44,444 nt of DNA from an uncultured Eubacteriales bacterium (GTDB taxonomy: Bacteria; Bacillota; Clostridia; Oscillospirales; Acutalibacteraceae), in assembly GCA_900315815.1 (NCBI GenBank), contig ONAS01000022.1, positions 1 to 44,444 of the forward strand, written 5' to 3'. The translations under genes and the position numbers were made by a program. The notes beneath the pieces were generated by a model, which saw only the letters and a list, made by a program, of their open reading frames with translations, searched no databases and had not been told where the DNA came from. Numbering within the stretch: the first letter of the stretch is position 1; every line of letters begins with the position of its first letter. Shown here in pieces: positions 1 through 9,100 of the stretch.

Positions 1-12
1 TGTCTTTTTCAT
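1..12 (-). CDS. First codons of a minus-strand gene running off the window
   Basis: An ATG on the minus strand at position 12 opens a frame reading Met-Lys-Lys-Thr before the window ends. A strong ribosome binding site (GAGGAGG, plus-strand bases 20-26) lies seven bases upstream. The start is therefore credible, but only four codons are visible and no product can be named. A Met-Lys-Lys start is common in secreted proteins, which is only a hint. Confidence 0.55.
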
Positions 13-150
13 AGCGTTTCCTCCTCATTCTGGGTTTGTTTGCAGCGAAAGGCAAAATACCTATTATCTTAAAAATTGTAACATTTTGATACAGAAATTA
101 CAAGATATTTTCAGCGATTTCCTCAAAAAATCCTGTTCAGAGTCCCCCTT

Positions 151-196
151 TCCGACCGTATGGTATTCGCTGCTCCGATCGTATGGTATTCGCTGT
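151..196. repeat. Two-copy 23-bp tandem repeat
   Basis: Bases 151-173 and 174-196 are adjacent near-identical copies sharing the core CGTATGGTATTCGCTG; they differ at about two positions. They lie in the non-coding gap between the leftmost minus-strand gene and the glycosyltransferase. They could be a regulator site pair or a slippage duplication. Nothing in the sequence decides between these. Confidence 0.6.
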
Positions 197-357
197 TCGG
201 ACGCAGGGCGCTGACGTTCCGACCGTAAGCCGCCGCCTCAGAATATGCCGCCGTGTTCTCCCCGCTTCTTATCCTCACGGCATAACAACCCCCCGCATTT
301 CGAGCCGCGGGGATTCTGAGCCGGGCGATAAATATCCGCGGATACTGCCATGCCCGA

Positions 358-386
358 TGGACATTTGTCCGCGTTTGTGATATACT
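358..386 (+). promoter_or_regulatory. Sigma-A-type promoter of the glycosyltransferase gene
   Basis: TGGACA (358-363) and TATACT (381-386) are separated by 17 bp. The predicted transcript start near 393 leaves a leader of about 20 nt before the ATG at 413. Confidence 0.6.
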
Positions 387-412
387 GAGAAAAAATCCGT
401 GGAGCACAGCTT

Positions 413-1279
413 ATGAAACGATTCGTCAAAATTCTGAAATCTCCGCCGTTATCGCCGATCTGCAAGGTACTGTATGACCTGTTCACCCTCTTACAGTATC
501 GCTATCTGTGCATCAGACAGCGGCTGAAGGGCTTTCGCAGACCTTCCGCCGAGGAGGCGCAGGCGGTCGCCGACAAGGTGACCTTCATCTGCAAATCCTT
601 TGAGCGCCAGTACATGGCAAAGCGGCTGTACCGCAGTATTCAAAAATACTATCCGGGCACGAGGGTCATCATCGCGGACGACAGCAAAAAACCGCTGAAG
701 CTGAAAGGCAGTACGCTCACGGTCGTTCAGCTCCCGTTCAACAGCGGACTGAGCCGCGGTCTCAACGAGGCGCTCAGAAGGGTCGAAACGCCCTACACGA
801 TGCGGCTCGACGACGATACGCTCCTGCTGCCGACGTCAGATATCCACGGTCAGCTGGCATTTCTGGAGGAACACTCGAACGTGGATCTGGTCGCCGTCCA
901 GGCTTGCTCCGCGCCGTATCTGAAGCCGCCGAGAGAAGCCGCAAAGTCCTATGTCAAATTCGATATGCGCTATGCGCCGAAGCCCCTGCTGATCGCGCAT
1001 ATGACGAAGCTGGATAAGACGCACTTTGTCATGGGCAAGGTGACGAACCTCTTTCTTGTGCGCACAGAGCCGTACAAAAGGCTGGGATATGACGATCGGA
1101 TCCGCATGATCGATCACCACGAATTCTTTATGCGGGCGGCAGGCAACATCGTGTCGGCAATGGACATCAGCGCGTCGGTGTTCCACTATCACAATCCGTT
1201 CGACGCCCATTACAGCCCATACCGCAGCGACTATCTGAATGACGCGGCATACATCCGCGAAAAGTACGGCTTCAAGTGA
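413..1279 (+). CDS. GT-A fold (family 2-like) glycosyltransferase
   Basis: A 288-residue soluble protein predicted to transfer a sugar from a nucleotide donor. After a basic N-terminal stretch, residues about 55-105 have the Rossmann-like start of GT-A enzymes (VTFICKSFER, then VIIADDSKKP). Residues about 120-145 hold LNEAL and MRLDDDT, where the DDD is the expected metal/nucleotide-binding DxD. The C-terminal half has DHHEFFMR, resembling the acceptor/catalytic-base segment of family 2 enzymes. No membrane segment is visible. The start follows a promoter at 358-386 and a weak GGAG site. It is a single-gene unit ended by the hairpin at 1314-1342. Class confidence is good; donor and acceptor are unknown. 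Confidence 0.75.
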   Translation: MKRFVKILKSPPLSPICKVLYDLFTLLQYRYLCIRQRLKGFRRPSAEEAQAVADKVTFICKSFERQYMAKRLYRSIQKYYPGTRVIIADDSKKPLKLKGSTLTVVQLPFNSGLSRGLNEALRRVETPYTMRLDDDTLLLPTSDIHGQLAFLEEHSNVDLVAVQACSAPYLKPPREAAKSYVKFDMRYAPKPLLIAHMTKLDKTHFVMGKVTNLFLVRTEPYKRLGYDDRIRMIDHHEFFMRAAGNIVSAMDISASVFHYHNPFDAHYSPYRSDYLNDAAYIREKYGFK

Positions 1280-1313
1280 TTTTTCCCGCGTTTTGAGCCG
1301 CAGGGACAGCAAA

Positions 1314-1342
1314 AAAAGGACTCAGGATTCCTGAGTCCTTTT
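1314..1342. terminator. Bidirectional intrinsic terminator
   Basis: GGACTCAGG (1318-1326) pairs with CCTGAGTCC (1330-1338) across a three-base loop. It is flanked by AAAA on the left and TTTT on the right, so it can end the glycosyltransferase transcript and the converging transcript of the 1373-1933 gene. Confidence 0.85.
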
Positions 1343-1372
1343 CCTGTTTGATCGGATCGCCTGCCGACGGTA

Positions 1373-1933
1373 TCAGAAGGCAAAGGTCGCCGCGATCAGC
1401 TCGAACGCCTTCTTGGCGTATTCCGCCTCGTCGCGGGCGCAGTCGTCGGGAATAGCGAGCGAAAGCGCCTTGTCCGCACCGTTGTGGCGGAAGCGGTAGA
1501 CGATATACTCCTTGCCGCTGACATTGATGCCCGACAGGACGCGGGGCTGGGTCTTGAAGGTCACGCGCTCAAAGATCACCGGGTGTTCGTTGACCTTATA
1601 CCGCACGGGATTCGTCATCCGATCCTGCTGCTGCGTGAAATCTCTCTGGACGGCGATGCTCGCCTTTTCCAGCTCGTCGTAGTCGTCCTCATCGAACGAT
1701 ACATTGTACGAGAAGTCCAGATCCTGTCCGCAGGTGCTGATCAGATACATGTTCTCAGGAACCTCAAAGCGAAAGCCGCTGATCTGCGCGGGAGTACCGC
1801 TCAGGTCTGCCGGACGGGTGATCGTCCAGCCCTTGAAGCTCGCGCCGATATCCCCGGCGGTTTCCTTGGCGATATTGCCGAGATCGCCGGCAACGTCCTT
1901 CGCCGCTTTTTTCAATGAATCAAAAAATCCCAT
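1373..1933 (-). CDS. Unrecognised 186-aa cytoplasmic protein
   Basis: I do not recognise this family. The first 35 residues form a probable amphipathic helix (MGFFDSLKKAAKDVAGDLGN) rich in Lys and Ala. The rest looks like a mixed alpha/beta domain with aromatic strands (FRFEVPENMYLIS, EYIVYRFRHNG) and an acidic central patch (SFDEDDYDELEKA). There is no signal peptide or membrane segment. The start is supported by AAAGGAG eight bases upstream and by a promoter at 1997-2025. It stands alone between convergent and divergent neighbours. The coding signal is strong; the function is not inferable. Confidence 0.75.
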   Translation of the reverse strand: MGFFDSLKKAAKDVAGDLGNIAKETAGDIGASFKGWTITRPADLSGTPAQISGFRFEVPENMYLISTCGQDLDFSYNVSFDEDDYDELEKASIAVQRDFTQQQDRMTNPVRYKVNEHPVIFERVTFKTQPRVLSGINVSGKEYIVYRFRHNGADKALSLAIPDDCARDEAEYAKKAFELIAATFAF

Positions 1934-1996
1934 CGTATTCTCCTTTGATATTCGCAGTGTTATCGACCGCGTCAGATCAGCGGCCGGTACATATGT

Positions 1997-2025
1997 ATTG
2001 TATCACAATCGGCTTCGGATGGCAA
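1997..2025 (-). promoter_or_regulatory. Promoter of the 1373-1933 gene
   Basis: On the minus strand, TTGCCA (plus bases 2020-2025) and TACAAT (1997-2002) are separated by 17 bp, about 65 bp upstream of the ATG at 1933. Confidence 0.55.
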
Positions 2026-2080
2026 TAGCCGCTTGCCGCCGGACGCCTGAGAAATAATTCGCTCTGGGCATGATCTATTG

Positions 2081-2109
2081 TTGAATCCCGACGGATTATG
2101 TGATATGAT
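2081..2109 (+). promoter_or_regulatory. Promoter ahead of the zinc-ribbon membrane protein
   Basis: TTGAAT (2081-2086) and TATGAT (2104-2109) have 17-bp spacing. The ATG it serves is at 2269, so the leader would be about 150 nt and would include a hairpin and a short reading frame. Confidence 0.5.
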
Positions 2110-2120
2110 AACGGTATATC

Positions 2121-2249
2121 TTGCACATCACAACGGAAAAAACGCAGTATCACAACAAAAACGGACAGCTTGTGCTGTACAGTCCGTTTTACAGCGACAG
2201 CCTGTATCTGATCGAGGACGGGCTGTCTGCATTACAAACCGTGAAATGA
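2121..2249 (+). CDS. Possible 42-aa leader peptide or gene remnant
   Basis: A TTG-initiated frame of 42 codons with protein-like composition (YHNKNGQLVLYSPFYSDS, then LYLIEDGLSAL) ends 19 bases before the ATG at 2269. Codon choice resembles neighbouring real genes. There is no clear ribosome binding site before the TTG. It lies in the leader downstream of the promoter at 2081-2109 and overlaps the hairpin at 2157-2190. It may be a leader peptide, a short upstream gene, or the tail of a lost gene. I do not recognise it. Confidence 0.3.
   Translation: MHITTEKTQYHNKNGQLVLYSPFYSDSLYLIEDGLSALQTVK
2157..2190 (+). terminator. Candidate leader hairpin/terminator
   Basis: AAAACGGAC (2157-2165) pairs with GTCCGTTTT (2182-2190) around a 16-base loop that can itself form a small AGC/GCT stem. 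The right arm ends in four T residues. It lies between the promoter at 2081-2109 and the ATG at 2269. It is weaker than the other terminators listed. Confidence 0.4.
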
Positions 2250-2268
2250 TATTTCGGGAGGCAGAACG

Positions 2269-3480
2269 ATGTATCTGAAAAATTCTCTGATCCAATTCCT
2301 CAAGGTCAAGAATGTGATATTCCTGATTCTGGGCGTGGCATTTACGGCGTGGTCCGTTTCCAACATGACACAGCTCGCGGTGTATTACTCCGCGGACTGG
2401 TATCTGGTCATGCAGGCGGATATCGTCCCCGCGTCGATCGCCTTTTTCTTCATCGGTCTGCTGTTGATCGTCGTCTCCAGGATCTCGCGTAAGCTGATCA
2501 ACGCAGCCCGCTTTTATTCAGGCTACTTTGAAGGCGACCTGAACGGTTATGTCGATTACGCGGAGCTTGCCGCGGTGACCGGCAGCACGCCCGAAAAGGT
2601 CAGCGCCGACCTTTCGCTGATTCGCCCGCTGTATATGAAGGACTTTCGGATCGTCAGTACCGCCGAACAGCCCGACCGCGAGTTCATCGAGCTGCACAGC
2701 AAGACCGTCACCTGCTCCTGCCGCAGCTGCGGCGGACTGATGGAAAAGCGCGTGTACTTTACCGGCGTGTGTCCGTTTTGCGGAAGCTCCGATCTGACCG
2801 CGCAGGTCGTATCGGAACAGCGGTATTACTACATCAATGACAACGCCAGCGAAAAGCCGAGCGATCCCAACTATTACTTCGGAAAAAACCTGCGCTCCAA
2901 GCATATCCGCTACGCCGTCGCCTTCGGCGTCGCCCTGTTCTTCATGATCATCCTGCTGATCGTCTTTCTGACGACGGTCAACAATTATCACAACGACGCG
3001 TACTTCAAGGATATCGTGGGCAGAAGCGATCCGAACTTCCGCGTGATCCATTCCGATCTGGATAACGTCATCATCTTCACGGTATTCGCGATGGTAGCAG
3101 TGTTCTCGGCGTTCCCGCTGACGCTCGCGCGGCTGTCATCCATTGAGACCGCGGAGAGCTTCGCGAAGCTGTTCGCAAAGACGCCGAACCCCTTTGTCAC
3201 GCTGGACCAGCTGGCGCTCACGGTGCCGGAATCGTTCCGCAAGACAGACAGCGTTTCCCTCGCCAAGTGGTATAAGAACGTCGTAAAGGCGATAAAGGAC
3301 GGCTTCCTGTGCGGATGCAACCCCGAAAAGCACTCTGGCGAGCTGAGGATCGCCCTCTCAAAGCAGATCGTCAAGGACCGCTGCCCCGGCTGCGGCGCGC
3401 CGATCACGGACGCTGTCACCGAGAATTACAGCTGCCGCTTCTGCGGCAGGGTGATCACGGGCGTTATCCGCAAGCAGTAG
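2269..3480 (+). CDS. Membrane protein with two zinc-ribbon modules
   Basis: 403 residues, no named family that I recognise. Two hydrophobic segments lie near residues 12-32 and 50-70, and two more near 220-245 and 262-280, so it should be an integral membrane protein. Between the pairs is a CxxC...CxxC zinc ribbon (SCRSCGG then VCPFCGS, about residues 145-185). A second ribbon forms the C-terminus (CPGCGAPI then CRFCGRVI, about 372-398). The start has GGGAGG eight bases upstream. The layout of membrane segments between cytoplasmic zinc ribbons recalls the protein at 23989-25275, and the pair may be distant relatives. A housekeeping or envelope sensor role is possible but unproven. Confidence 0.7.
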   Translation: MYLKNSLIQFLKVKNVIFLILGVAFTAWSVSNMTQLAVYYSADWYLVMQADIVPASIAFFFIGLLLIVVSRISRKLINAARFYSGYFEGDLNGYVDYAELAAVTGSTPEKVSADLSLIRPLYMKDFRIVSTAEQPDREFIELHSKTVTCSCRSCGGLMEKRVYFTGVCPFCGSSDLTAQVVSEQRYYYINDNASEKPSDPNYYFGKNLRSKHIRYAVAFGVALFFMIILLIVFLTTVNNYHNDAYFKDIVGRSDPNFRVIHSDLDNVIIFTVFAMVAVFSAFPLTLARLSSIETAESFAKLFAKTPNPFVTLDQLALTVPESFRKTDSVSLAKWYKNVVKAIKDGFLCGCNPEKHSGELRIALSKQIVKDRCPGCGAPITDAVTENYSCRFCGRVITGVIRKQ

Positions 3481-3536
3481 GAACGCCTGTCGGGGCGGCA
3501 ATACGCGCCCGCACATTTAAACCCATCAACAAAAGC

Positions 3537-3579
3537 AAGGCATATCACCGCGTCAAAAACGGTCATATGCCTTTTTTTC
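3537..3579 (+). terminator. Intrinsic terminator after the zinc-ribbon protein
   Basis: AAGGCATAT (3537-3545) pairs with ATATGCCTT (3565-3573), followed by a T run to 3578. The loop is 19 bases. It lies about 60 bp after the TAG at 3480. Confidence 0.75.
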
Positions 3580-3670
3580 AAACCCGCTTCGTCCCGATAA
3601 AGAAAGCGTTCTGTGCGCGTGAAGCATCGCCGTCGCCGATGATCGCTTCGGCTGGATCGTCGGGCAAGAT

Positions 3671-3706
3671 AAAAGGGCCTGTCCGCAAAGACAGGTCCTG
3701 TTTTTT
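3671..3706. terminator. Bidirectional terminator closing the minus-strand matrix operon
   Basis: AGGGCCTGTC (3674-3683) pairs with GACAGGTCCT (3690-3699), with one G-T pair and a six-base loop. A T run follows on the plus strand, and AAAA precedes it, giving a U tract on the minus strand. It sits 35 bp past the stop of the small gene at 3741-3902. Confidence 0.8.
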
Positions 3707-3740
3707 ATGATATTCCGATGTCGGTAAAGGTCATCATCGA

Positions 3741-3902
3741 TCACTGCTCCGCCTCGGGCTTCTTCAGCTTTTTGCGGTCATAGGTCTTCTTGCTTTTCAC
3801 CACTCTGGTGGTCGGCTTCAGACCGTTCCAGTCGCGACGCCGCCGCGCGTGGTATTTGCGCTGTTCCTTTTTGCTTTGCTTTTTCAGCGGGATGACCTTC
3901 AT
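3741..3902 (-). CDS. Small Lys/Arg-rich protein, 53 aa
   Basis: A 53-residue frame beginning MKVIPLKKQSKKEQRKY and continuing with HARRRRDWNG, TTRVV and a YDRKKLKK tail. It is strongly basic, with no signal peptide or membrane segment. From memory, short proteins of this pattern (MK..PLKKQSKK.QR.YHA...R..W...NP.TR.V) recur in Clostridia as conserved hypotheticals; I cannot check that here. A GGTGAGAG stretch precedes the ATG. It is the last gene before the terminator at 3671-3706 and starts 33 bp after the stop of the TasA-like gene, so it is probably cotranscribed. The composition suggests nucleic-acid or ribosome association, which is inference only. Confidence 0.6.
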   Translation of the reverse strand: MKVIPLKKQSKKEQRKYHARRRRDWNGLKPTTRVVKSKKTYDRKKLKKPEAEQ

Positions 3903-3935
3903 GCTCTCACCGGATCCTGTTCTGCTGTCATGGGT

Positions 3936-4571
3936 TTATTCGGATAAGGACAGGAAGCTCTTCCACGCGTCCTTCCAGCCGCTGTCGGTGAACTCCGTGC
4001 CGGCGGCGTTGATCTCGGTCGTCTGAACGCTTTCGCTGTATACGACGATATCGAAATCCGTGATATGATCCGCGTTGTTCCCGTCGGAAAACACGGTCCT
4101 GACCTTCTCGATCAGCGCGGGGGTCTCCTCCCCGGGCGCAAGGATCTTCGTGTAGTAAAAATACCCGCCGAGGATCTCGTCGCCCGCAGTGTTCAGCGGG
4201 ATGTATTCCCAGTCGTCGGGAAGGTGCGTGAGGAATTCATCCCAGGTATACGCCGCCTCTGTGCTGCCGCTCGTGACTACGAGCTTGGACTTGTCGCGGA
4301 CGCGCGAGTCGGAAAAGTCGAGATACACCCTGACGAACTGATCGACAGAACCGGTGTTCTCCACCTTGACGACCTTTTCAAACTCATTGGTCATCGCCAT
4401 GGTATTGGGCTCGGTGAACACCTCGGTGACCTCGTTCTCGTCCCTGCCGACCGTGAATTTATTCGGCTGTTCCGCCGTGTTTTGCAGATACGCGGCAACG
4501 GTGATGACCGCGGCCGCGACGACGATGATCACAGCGGCGATCGCAATGCCTTTTTTGATCTTGTTATTCAT
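3936..4571 (-). CDS. TasA/CalY-like SipW-dependent secreted protein (third of three)
   Basis: 211 residues. An N-terminal hydrophobic segment (residues 8-28) is followed by AAYLQNTAEQPNKFTVG, a divergent form of the SipW-type cleavage region. A beta-rich domain follows with the TasA-family hallmarks KVENTGSVDQFVRVYLDF (about residues 68-87), FYYTKILAPGEET (near 135) and DIVVYSESVQ. In this family the mature protein is exported, cleaved by a SipW-class signal peptidase and assembled into extracellular fibres. The gene follows its paralogue with a 13-bp gap. It ends with WKDAWKSFLSLSE and has no sortase motif or C-terminal anchor. Its signal region is the least canonical of the three. Confidence 0.75.
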   Translation of the reverse strand: MNNKIKKGIAIAAVIIVVAAAVITVAAYLQNTAEQPNKFTVGRDENEVTEVFTEPNTMAMTNEFEKVVKVENTGSVDQFVRVYLDFSDSRVRDKSKLVVTSGSTEAAYTWDEFLTHLPDDWEYIPLNTAGDEILGGYFYYTKILAPGEETPALIEKVRTVFSDGNNADHITDFDIVVYSESVQTTEINAAGTEFTDSGWKDAWKSFLSLSE

Positions 4572-4584
4572 CGCCCGCCGCCTT

Positions 4585-5346
4585 TCATTGGTTTGCTTTA
4601 TTTTCGACGATCGTGTAGATCTTGTTCAATTCGGTCGCGGTGAAATTCGCCGCGCTGAGATTGAGCGGCACATCGGTTTTCAGATACTCCGCCTGGATGC
4701 CGTAGCAATAGACGCCGATCTCTTTTTCGCCGGTGGTCTCGCCGTCGATAAAGCTCTTGAGCTGTACCGCATCAAAAAGCGTCTGCGTCTCGTCGTTCGG
4801 CTTCATCAGCTTGTTATAGCCGAAAACATATTCGTCATAGCCGGTGTTTTCTTCGACCTTCAGCAGCTCCCAGCCGTCGACGGTACTGCCCGCCGCCTGT
4901 GCCGAGTGATAGCTGATATCCACATCCCTGCCGGTCGGACGTGTCACCGCGGCAACATTGTCCTGCGCGGGCGGGGTCCGGGTGTTTGCCAGCAATCTGA
5001 ACAGCTGCTGTACCGAGCGCTCACCCTTCGGCTTGCCCTTATCGGCGCCGCTCTCGTTGAGCAGGGTGACGCTGTCCTTCGGGACGGTGATCCGCATAAA
5101 GACGAATTCGTCCTTATTGCCCGTATTCTTCAGCTTGGGCGCTTTCTCAACACGGCTGCCGGGCTCGACCGCATAGGTCTGCGTCGGTTCAAAACTGCCC
5201 TCGTCGAGCTCGATGCTGACCTTTCCGATCGTGATGACATTTTCCTTGATCTCTACGTCGGTGAAGAACGCCGTCGTGACGCCGATGATCAGCAGTACCG
5301 CCGCGGCGATGACCGCCGACACCGTCAATAATACTCTCTTATTCAT
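4585..5346 (-). CDS. SipW-dependent TasA-like protein (second of three)
   Basis: 253 residues with the classical SipW-dependent leader: a basic start, a hydrophobic run at residues 6-26, then GVTTAFFTDVEIKENVITIG, matching the T.AyFTD..e..N.f..G pattern of this export class. The mature part has KNTGNKDEFVFMRITVP (about residues 75-92), YVFGYNKLMKPNDETQTLF and YGIQAEYLKTD, all typical of the TasA beta-sandwich. It overlaps the preceding gene by one base (TGATG), indicating translational coupling. It should be a secreted, fibre-forming or surface-matrix subunit, cleaved by a SipW enzyme. No anchor is visible. Confidence 0.8.
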   Translation of the reverse strand: MNKRVLLTVSAVIAAAVLLIIGVTTAFFTDVEIKENVITIGKVSIELDEGSFEPTQTYAVEPGSRVEKAPKLKNTGNKDEFVFMRITVPKDSVTLLNESGADKGKPKGERSVQQLFRLLANTRTPPAQDNVAAVTRPTGRDVDISYHSAQAAGSTVDGWELLKVEENTGYDEYVFGYNKLMKPNDETQTLFDAVQLKSFIDGETTGEKEIGVYCYGIQAEYLKTDVPLNLSAANFTATELNKIYTIVENKANQ

Positions 5347-6077
5347 CAGCCGCCGTCCTCCCCTTCAAGAACCGCCCAGATCTCGGGGATCTGATCGGGA
5401 GTGTATCCGGTCAGATCCGCCTGGATGCCGAACGCCTCCACGAGCACATTATGGCTTTTCTCCGGGTCAAAGTCCTCGTTGAAATTCCAAAGCCTGATCT
5501 TATCGAAGAGGGGCGTGGTGAGATCTCCCTTGCGCAGCATGGTCAGCTCTCCGCCCGAGGCATAGGCATAAACGTAGATGTACTGCTGTTTTTCCCGATC
5601 GTAGCGGGTATAGTTCGGATTGTCGATCGTCACCAGCTGCCAGTCGCTGTTTGCCGCCTGCTTCGGCGAGAACTCCGTATTGACCGCGTAGGTCTGAGGA
5701 TCGGTGCCCTGCGCGACCATAAACTTGTACATCGGGACGCCGTCGCCGACCGTACCCTTTGCCGTGCCGTCGTCATTGTCGACCATCTGGCTGTCGCAGG
5801 GGACCGTGACGCGCAGATATACATAGCCGGAGGTACGCTCCGCGTTGTAGACCTGGGGATTCTTGTCCAGCTCGTCGCCGGGCACGACGTCCTTCGCCTT
5901 TTCCGGGTCCCACTTCGTTTCAAAAAGCACGATATCGAAGCGGCTTCCGATGAATTTGTTGGTGGTCTCGTCGCTGGAGGTGAAGAAAGCCATCGTGGAG
6001 CCGATCACGATCAGCACGGTCGCCGCGATGATGACCGCCAAAGATTTGAAATGCTTCTTCTGGATCTTTCCTGCCAC
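5346..6077 (-). CDS. SipW-dependent TasA-like protein (first of three)
   Basis: 243 residues. The leader has lysines, a hydrophobic stretch at residues 13-30 and GSTMAFFTSSDETTNKFIG, again the SipW-type cleavage region. Downstream are YNAERTSGYVYLRVTVP (about residues 75-95) and a C-terminal VEAFGIQADLTGY, shared in position with the next gene. The three proteins thus look like successive duplications. It lies 36 bp after the giant Cna_B-repeat gene, ATG supported by AAGGA upstream, and is coupled to the following gene. The known role of the family is matrix or pseudopilus fibre; which subunit is major here cannot be told. Confidence 0.8.
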   Translation of the reverse strand: MAGKIQKKHFKSLAVIIAATVLIVIGSTMAFFTSSDETTNKFIGSRFDIVLFETKWDPEKAKDVVPGDELDKNPQVYNAERTSGYVYLRVTVPCDSQMVDNDDGTAKGTVGDGVPMYKFMVAQGTDPQTYAVNTEFSPKQAANSDWQLVTIDNPNYTRYDREKQQYIYVYAYASGGELTMLRKGDLTTPLFDKIRLWNFNEDFDPEKSHNVLVEAFGIQADLTGYTPDQIPEIWAVLEGEDGG

Positions 6078-6113
6078 AGTGATCAGCTCCTTTCCTTATC
6101 AGTCTGACTGCGC

Positions 6114-9100
6114 TCAGGGAGCGCTCTTTGCCCGCAGGACTGCCGTTACCGTGATCTGCGCGCTGTCGGGCGCGGCGATGATCGCGGTGAGCAGATCGCT
6201 GCTGCTTCCGTTGCCGGAGACGGTCGTGCCGCCGTCCGTATAGGTGTATGACCAGCGGTCGAATTCGACCTCATCGGCGAAATTGCCGTCGATGACGATC
6301 GTCGGGAACGCGGCTGTTCCCGCTGCGGAGATCGCCGTACCCTTATGCAGGATCTTCCTGACGGTATCGGGATTCTCCAGGATATAGATCAGCGTATACA
6401 CGCCGGTGCGATTGCCGTTATCCGAATAATAGGACTTGTTCTGTGCGTCATTCAGGAAGGTGACGGTCTTTTCGGACTTGTCGTACAGCGGATTGACCGC
6501 GAAGCGCATCTCGAAGTCGTCGCTGAACATGCCATCATAGACAGCTCTGAACGTATAGGTACTGCCGGAGAGATCCTCCATGCGTCCGACGAGCGTGATT
6601 GACGCTCCGTTGTCGGTGACGGTGATCTCGTCCTCCTCGCAGGTCAGTTCGGAGATCGGTTTCACGGTACCGTCGCTCATGACCATACCGGTGACCGCGA
6701 GCTTGCTCGTATCGGTGATCGGCTCCGTCGTGCCGTCGCTGCGGATCAGAACGGGCGTCAGATCGGCCTTCGGGACGGTGACGCTGTACAGAACGCCTGC
6801 CGCCTGGGTCGGGGTGAGCTCGTCCTTATCGCCCACTCTGAGCGCCTTGAGTCCGTTGAAGCGGTTGGTCTTCCGATCAGCGTGGCTCAGCTTCTCGTAA
6901 TTGGTGAGCGTGTTGTCGAACCTGATCTCGGCTTCGCCGTCCGGGAGAAGCTCGAGTGTCGCAGTATAGTCGGTATTGGCGATCGCGTTCACCTTGCCCG
7001 CGGGAGAGGAGATCTCGGCGGTTGCCGAAACGCCTGCCGCGGAATATCTGGCGACGCGGACCTCGGTGACGACGTATTTGCCGGGCTCGAGGCTGAAAGC
7101 GCCTGTCTCGTCCTCAAAGCCGCCCGTGACCGCGGTGGTCGGGGTGATCGTTTTTGTCAGCACCGTCTGATCATCCGCGTCCAGCGCGACGAACCGATGC
7201 GCGGTATGATCATACCGTTCGGTCTGTCGGACCGTGAAGATGAACGTAGGCTCGCCCCACGCGTCATCGTTGTACTGATCGATATGCTTGATGAGATTGA
7301 GCTGTGCCGTCAGGGGATCGTTCGTCATCGAAAGCTCCTGAGCGACGTCGCCGCAGGTGCTTCTGCCGACGGAGAAGTAAACTCTCGCGTCTTCCCCGCT
7401 CGGGAGGCTGAAGCCCGAGGGAGCGGTCTTTTCCGTGAGGTAATAGTCGCCCCAGTCGAGACCCTCGACAGACAGCTTGCCGTTTGCGCCTGTCGTGAGG
7501 TCGGTAACGGTCGTATTGGGATCGAAGCCTGCCGCCGTGACGTCTGCCGCAGCGTCCGCCGCATACGCGGCCATGTATCTCGCGGGATCCGAGGTATGCG
7601 GATACAGGCTCAGCCTCGTGCCGCTCTTGGTGTACAGCTCAAATACCGCGCCGGGGAGCGGATCGCACGCGTCGACCGTGCTTGTCGCGGCGGAGGACGT
7701 CTTGGTCAGGTTGACCTTGCCCTTGAGACGGGAGTCGTTCGCCCGCACGATGTGCAGGGTCTCGTCGGCAAGCGACGGAGTCAGGGTGAACGTGATCTTC
7801 GTCCTGCCGCCCTGTCCGTCGTCCTCGTTGTCGGCGGAATAGCCCTTGGGAGGCGTCGATTCGATAAAGTAGAATTGCTGATCCCAGTTGTAATGCGCGG
7901 GATCCAGCGTGATCGCGGTGGGATTGAGACCGTCGTAGCCGGTGGTGACGGTACCGACAAGGGTGTCGTCGGTCTCTTCGGCGGTCTTTACCTTGTACAG
8001 CTCAAACGTCGCGCCCTTCAGCGGGCTGCCGTTCTCGTCTGTCTTGAGGATCTTGACCCTCGCGGTCTTGTGCGGCTCAAGGTGTGTCAGATCACAGACC
8101 TCGGTCTCGTGGATCGCGTTGCCGGAATGGAGCTCGACAGGGCCGATCACGCGGGTATTGGTCAGCGCCGTCGTCGGGTTGTGTGTGAAATCTCTCTCGT
8201 ATCCGACGGGTGCGACGACCTCGTAGAACACATAGGTTCCGAACATATGGCCCTCGACGGTGATCTTGCCGCTCTGATCGGTGGTGTAGTAGGGCTGTTC
8301 GCCTACCTTCTCCCAGTAATTCCACATGGAAGCGGTGCCGGAGTAATCCTCGCCCAGCGTATTGAGCGCGTTGGTGAGGTATTCCTGCGGAGTACTGCCG
8401 GAGGCTCCCGCCTTCTTGTACTCGTAGTTATAGAGTCTGAGCAGATAATAGGTCGCGTTCGCGAGCGGCTGTGTCTGATTCTGTGAATCCACCTTCGTCA
8501 GGGTCAGCCGGCTCATGTTCTCCTCGTCGGGGATCCCGTAGACCGGAGCGGTGCTGTCGGGGATCACCGCGCTCAGCTCGGTGAGTGCGGACGCGGCGTC
8601 GGACGCGCTGAATGCGCTGCCGTCCAGCTCCAGACCCGAAGCGGTCTTTGTCAGCTCCTTGGAGTCGTAGGTCACGCCGATCACGTTCTGATCGCTGACG
8701 CTGACGGTAAAGCGGAAGATGCGGTCACTGTTGTTGTCGAACTGTGTCTGATAGCCGTCGGGCGCCTCGATCTCTTTGAGGTAATACACGTTCGGCTCGA
8801 GGTTCGACAGCGTGATCCTGCCGTCGCTTCCGGAGGTGATGACCGTGAGCGGATCGGTCGGCGTATCGGTGACCGTATAGTCGCCCGCGGTACCGGGAGC
8901 GGTCTCTTCCGCACAGAGCGTCTTGTCGTTGCCGGACAATACTCTGTGAAGCTCGAATTTCGCGCCCGGGAGCGTGATCAGCGAGAAGCTGCTTTCGGTA
9001 CCGTGCCTTTCAAGATCGGTCAGGTCGTACTTCACGAATTCCGCACTGCTCTTGAGCGGTGTATTGATGACGGTCACGGTATGATCGGCGGCGGCGGACG

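Noticed and set aside
151-196. CRISPR-like array at the 23-bp repeats
   Set aside because: Only two directly adjacent copies with no spacer and no cas genes.
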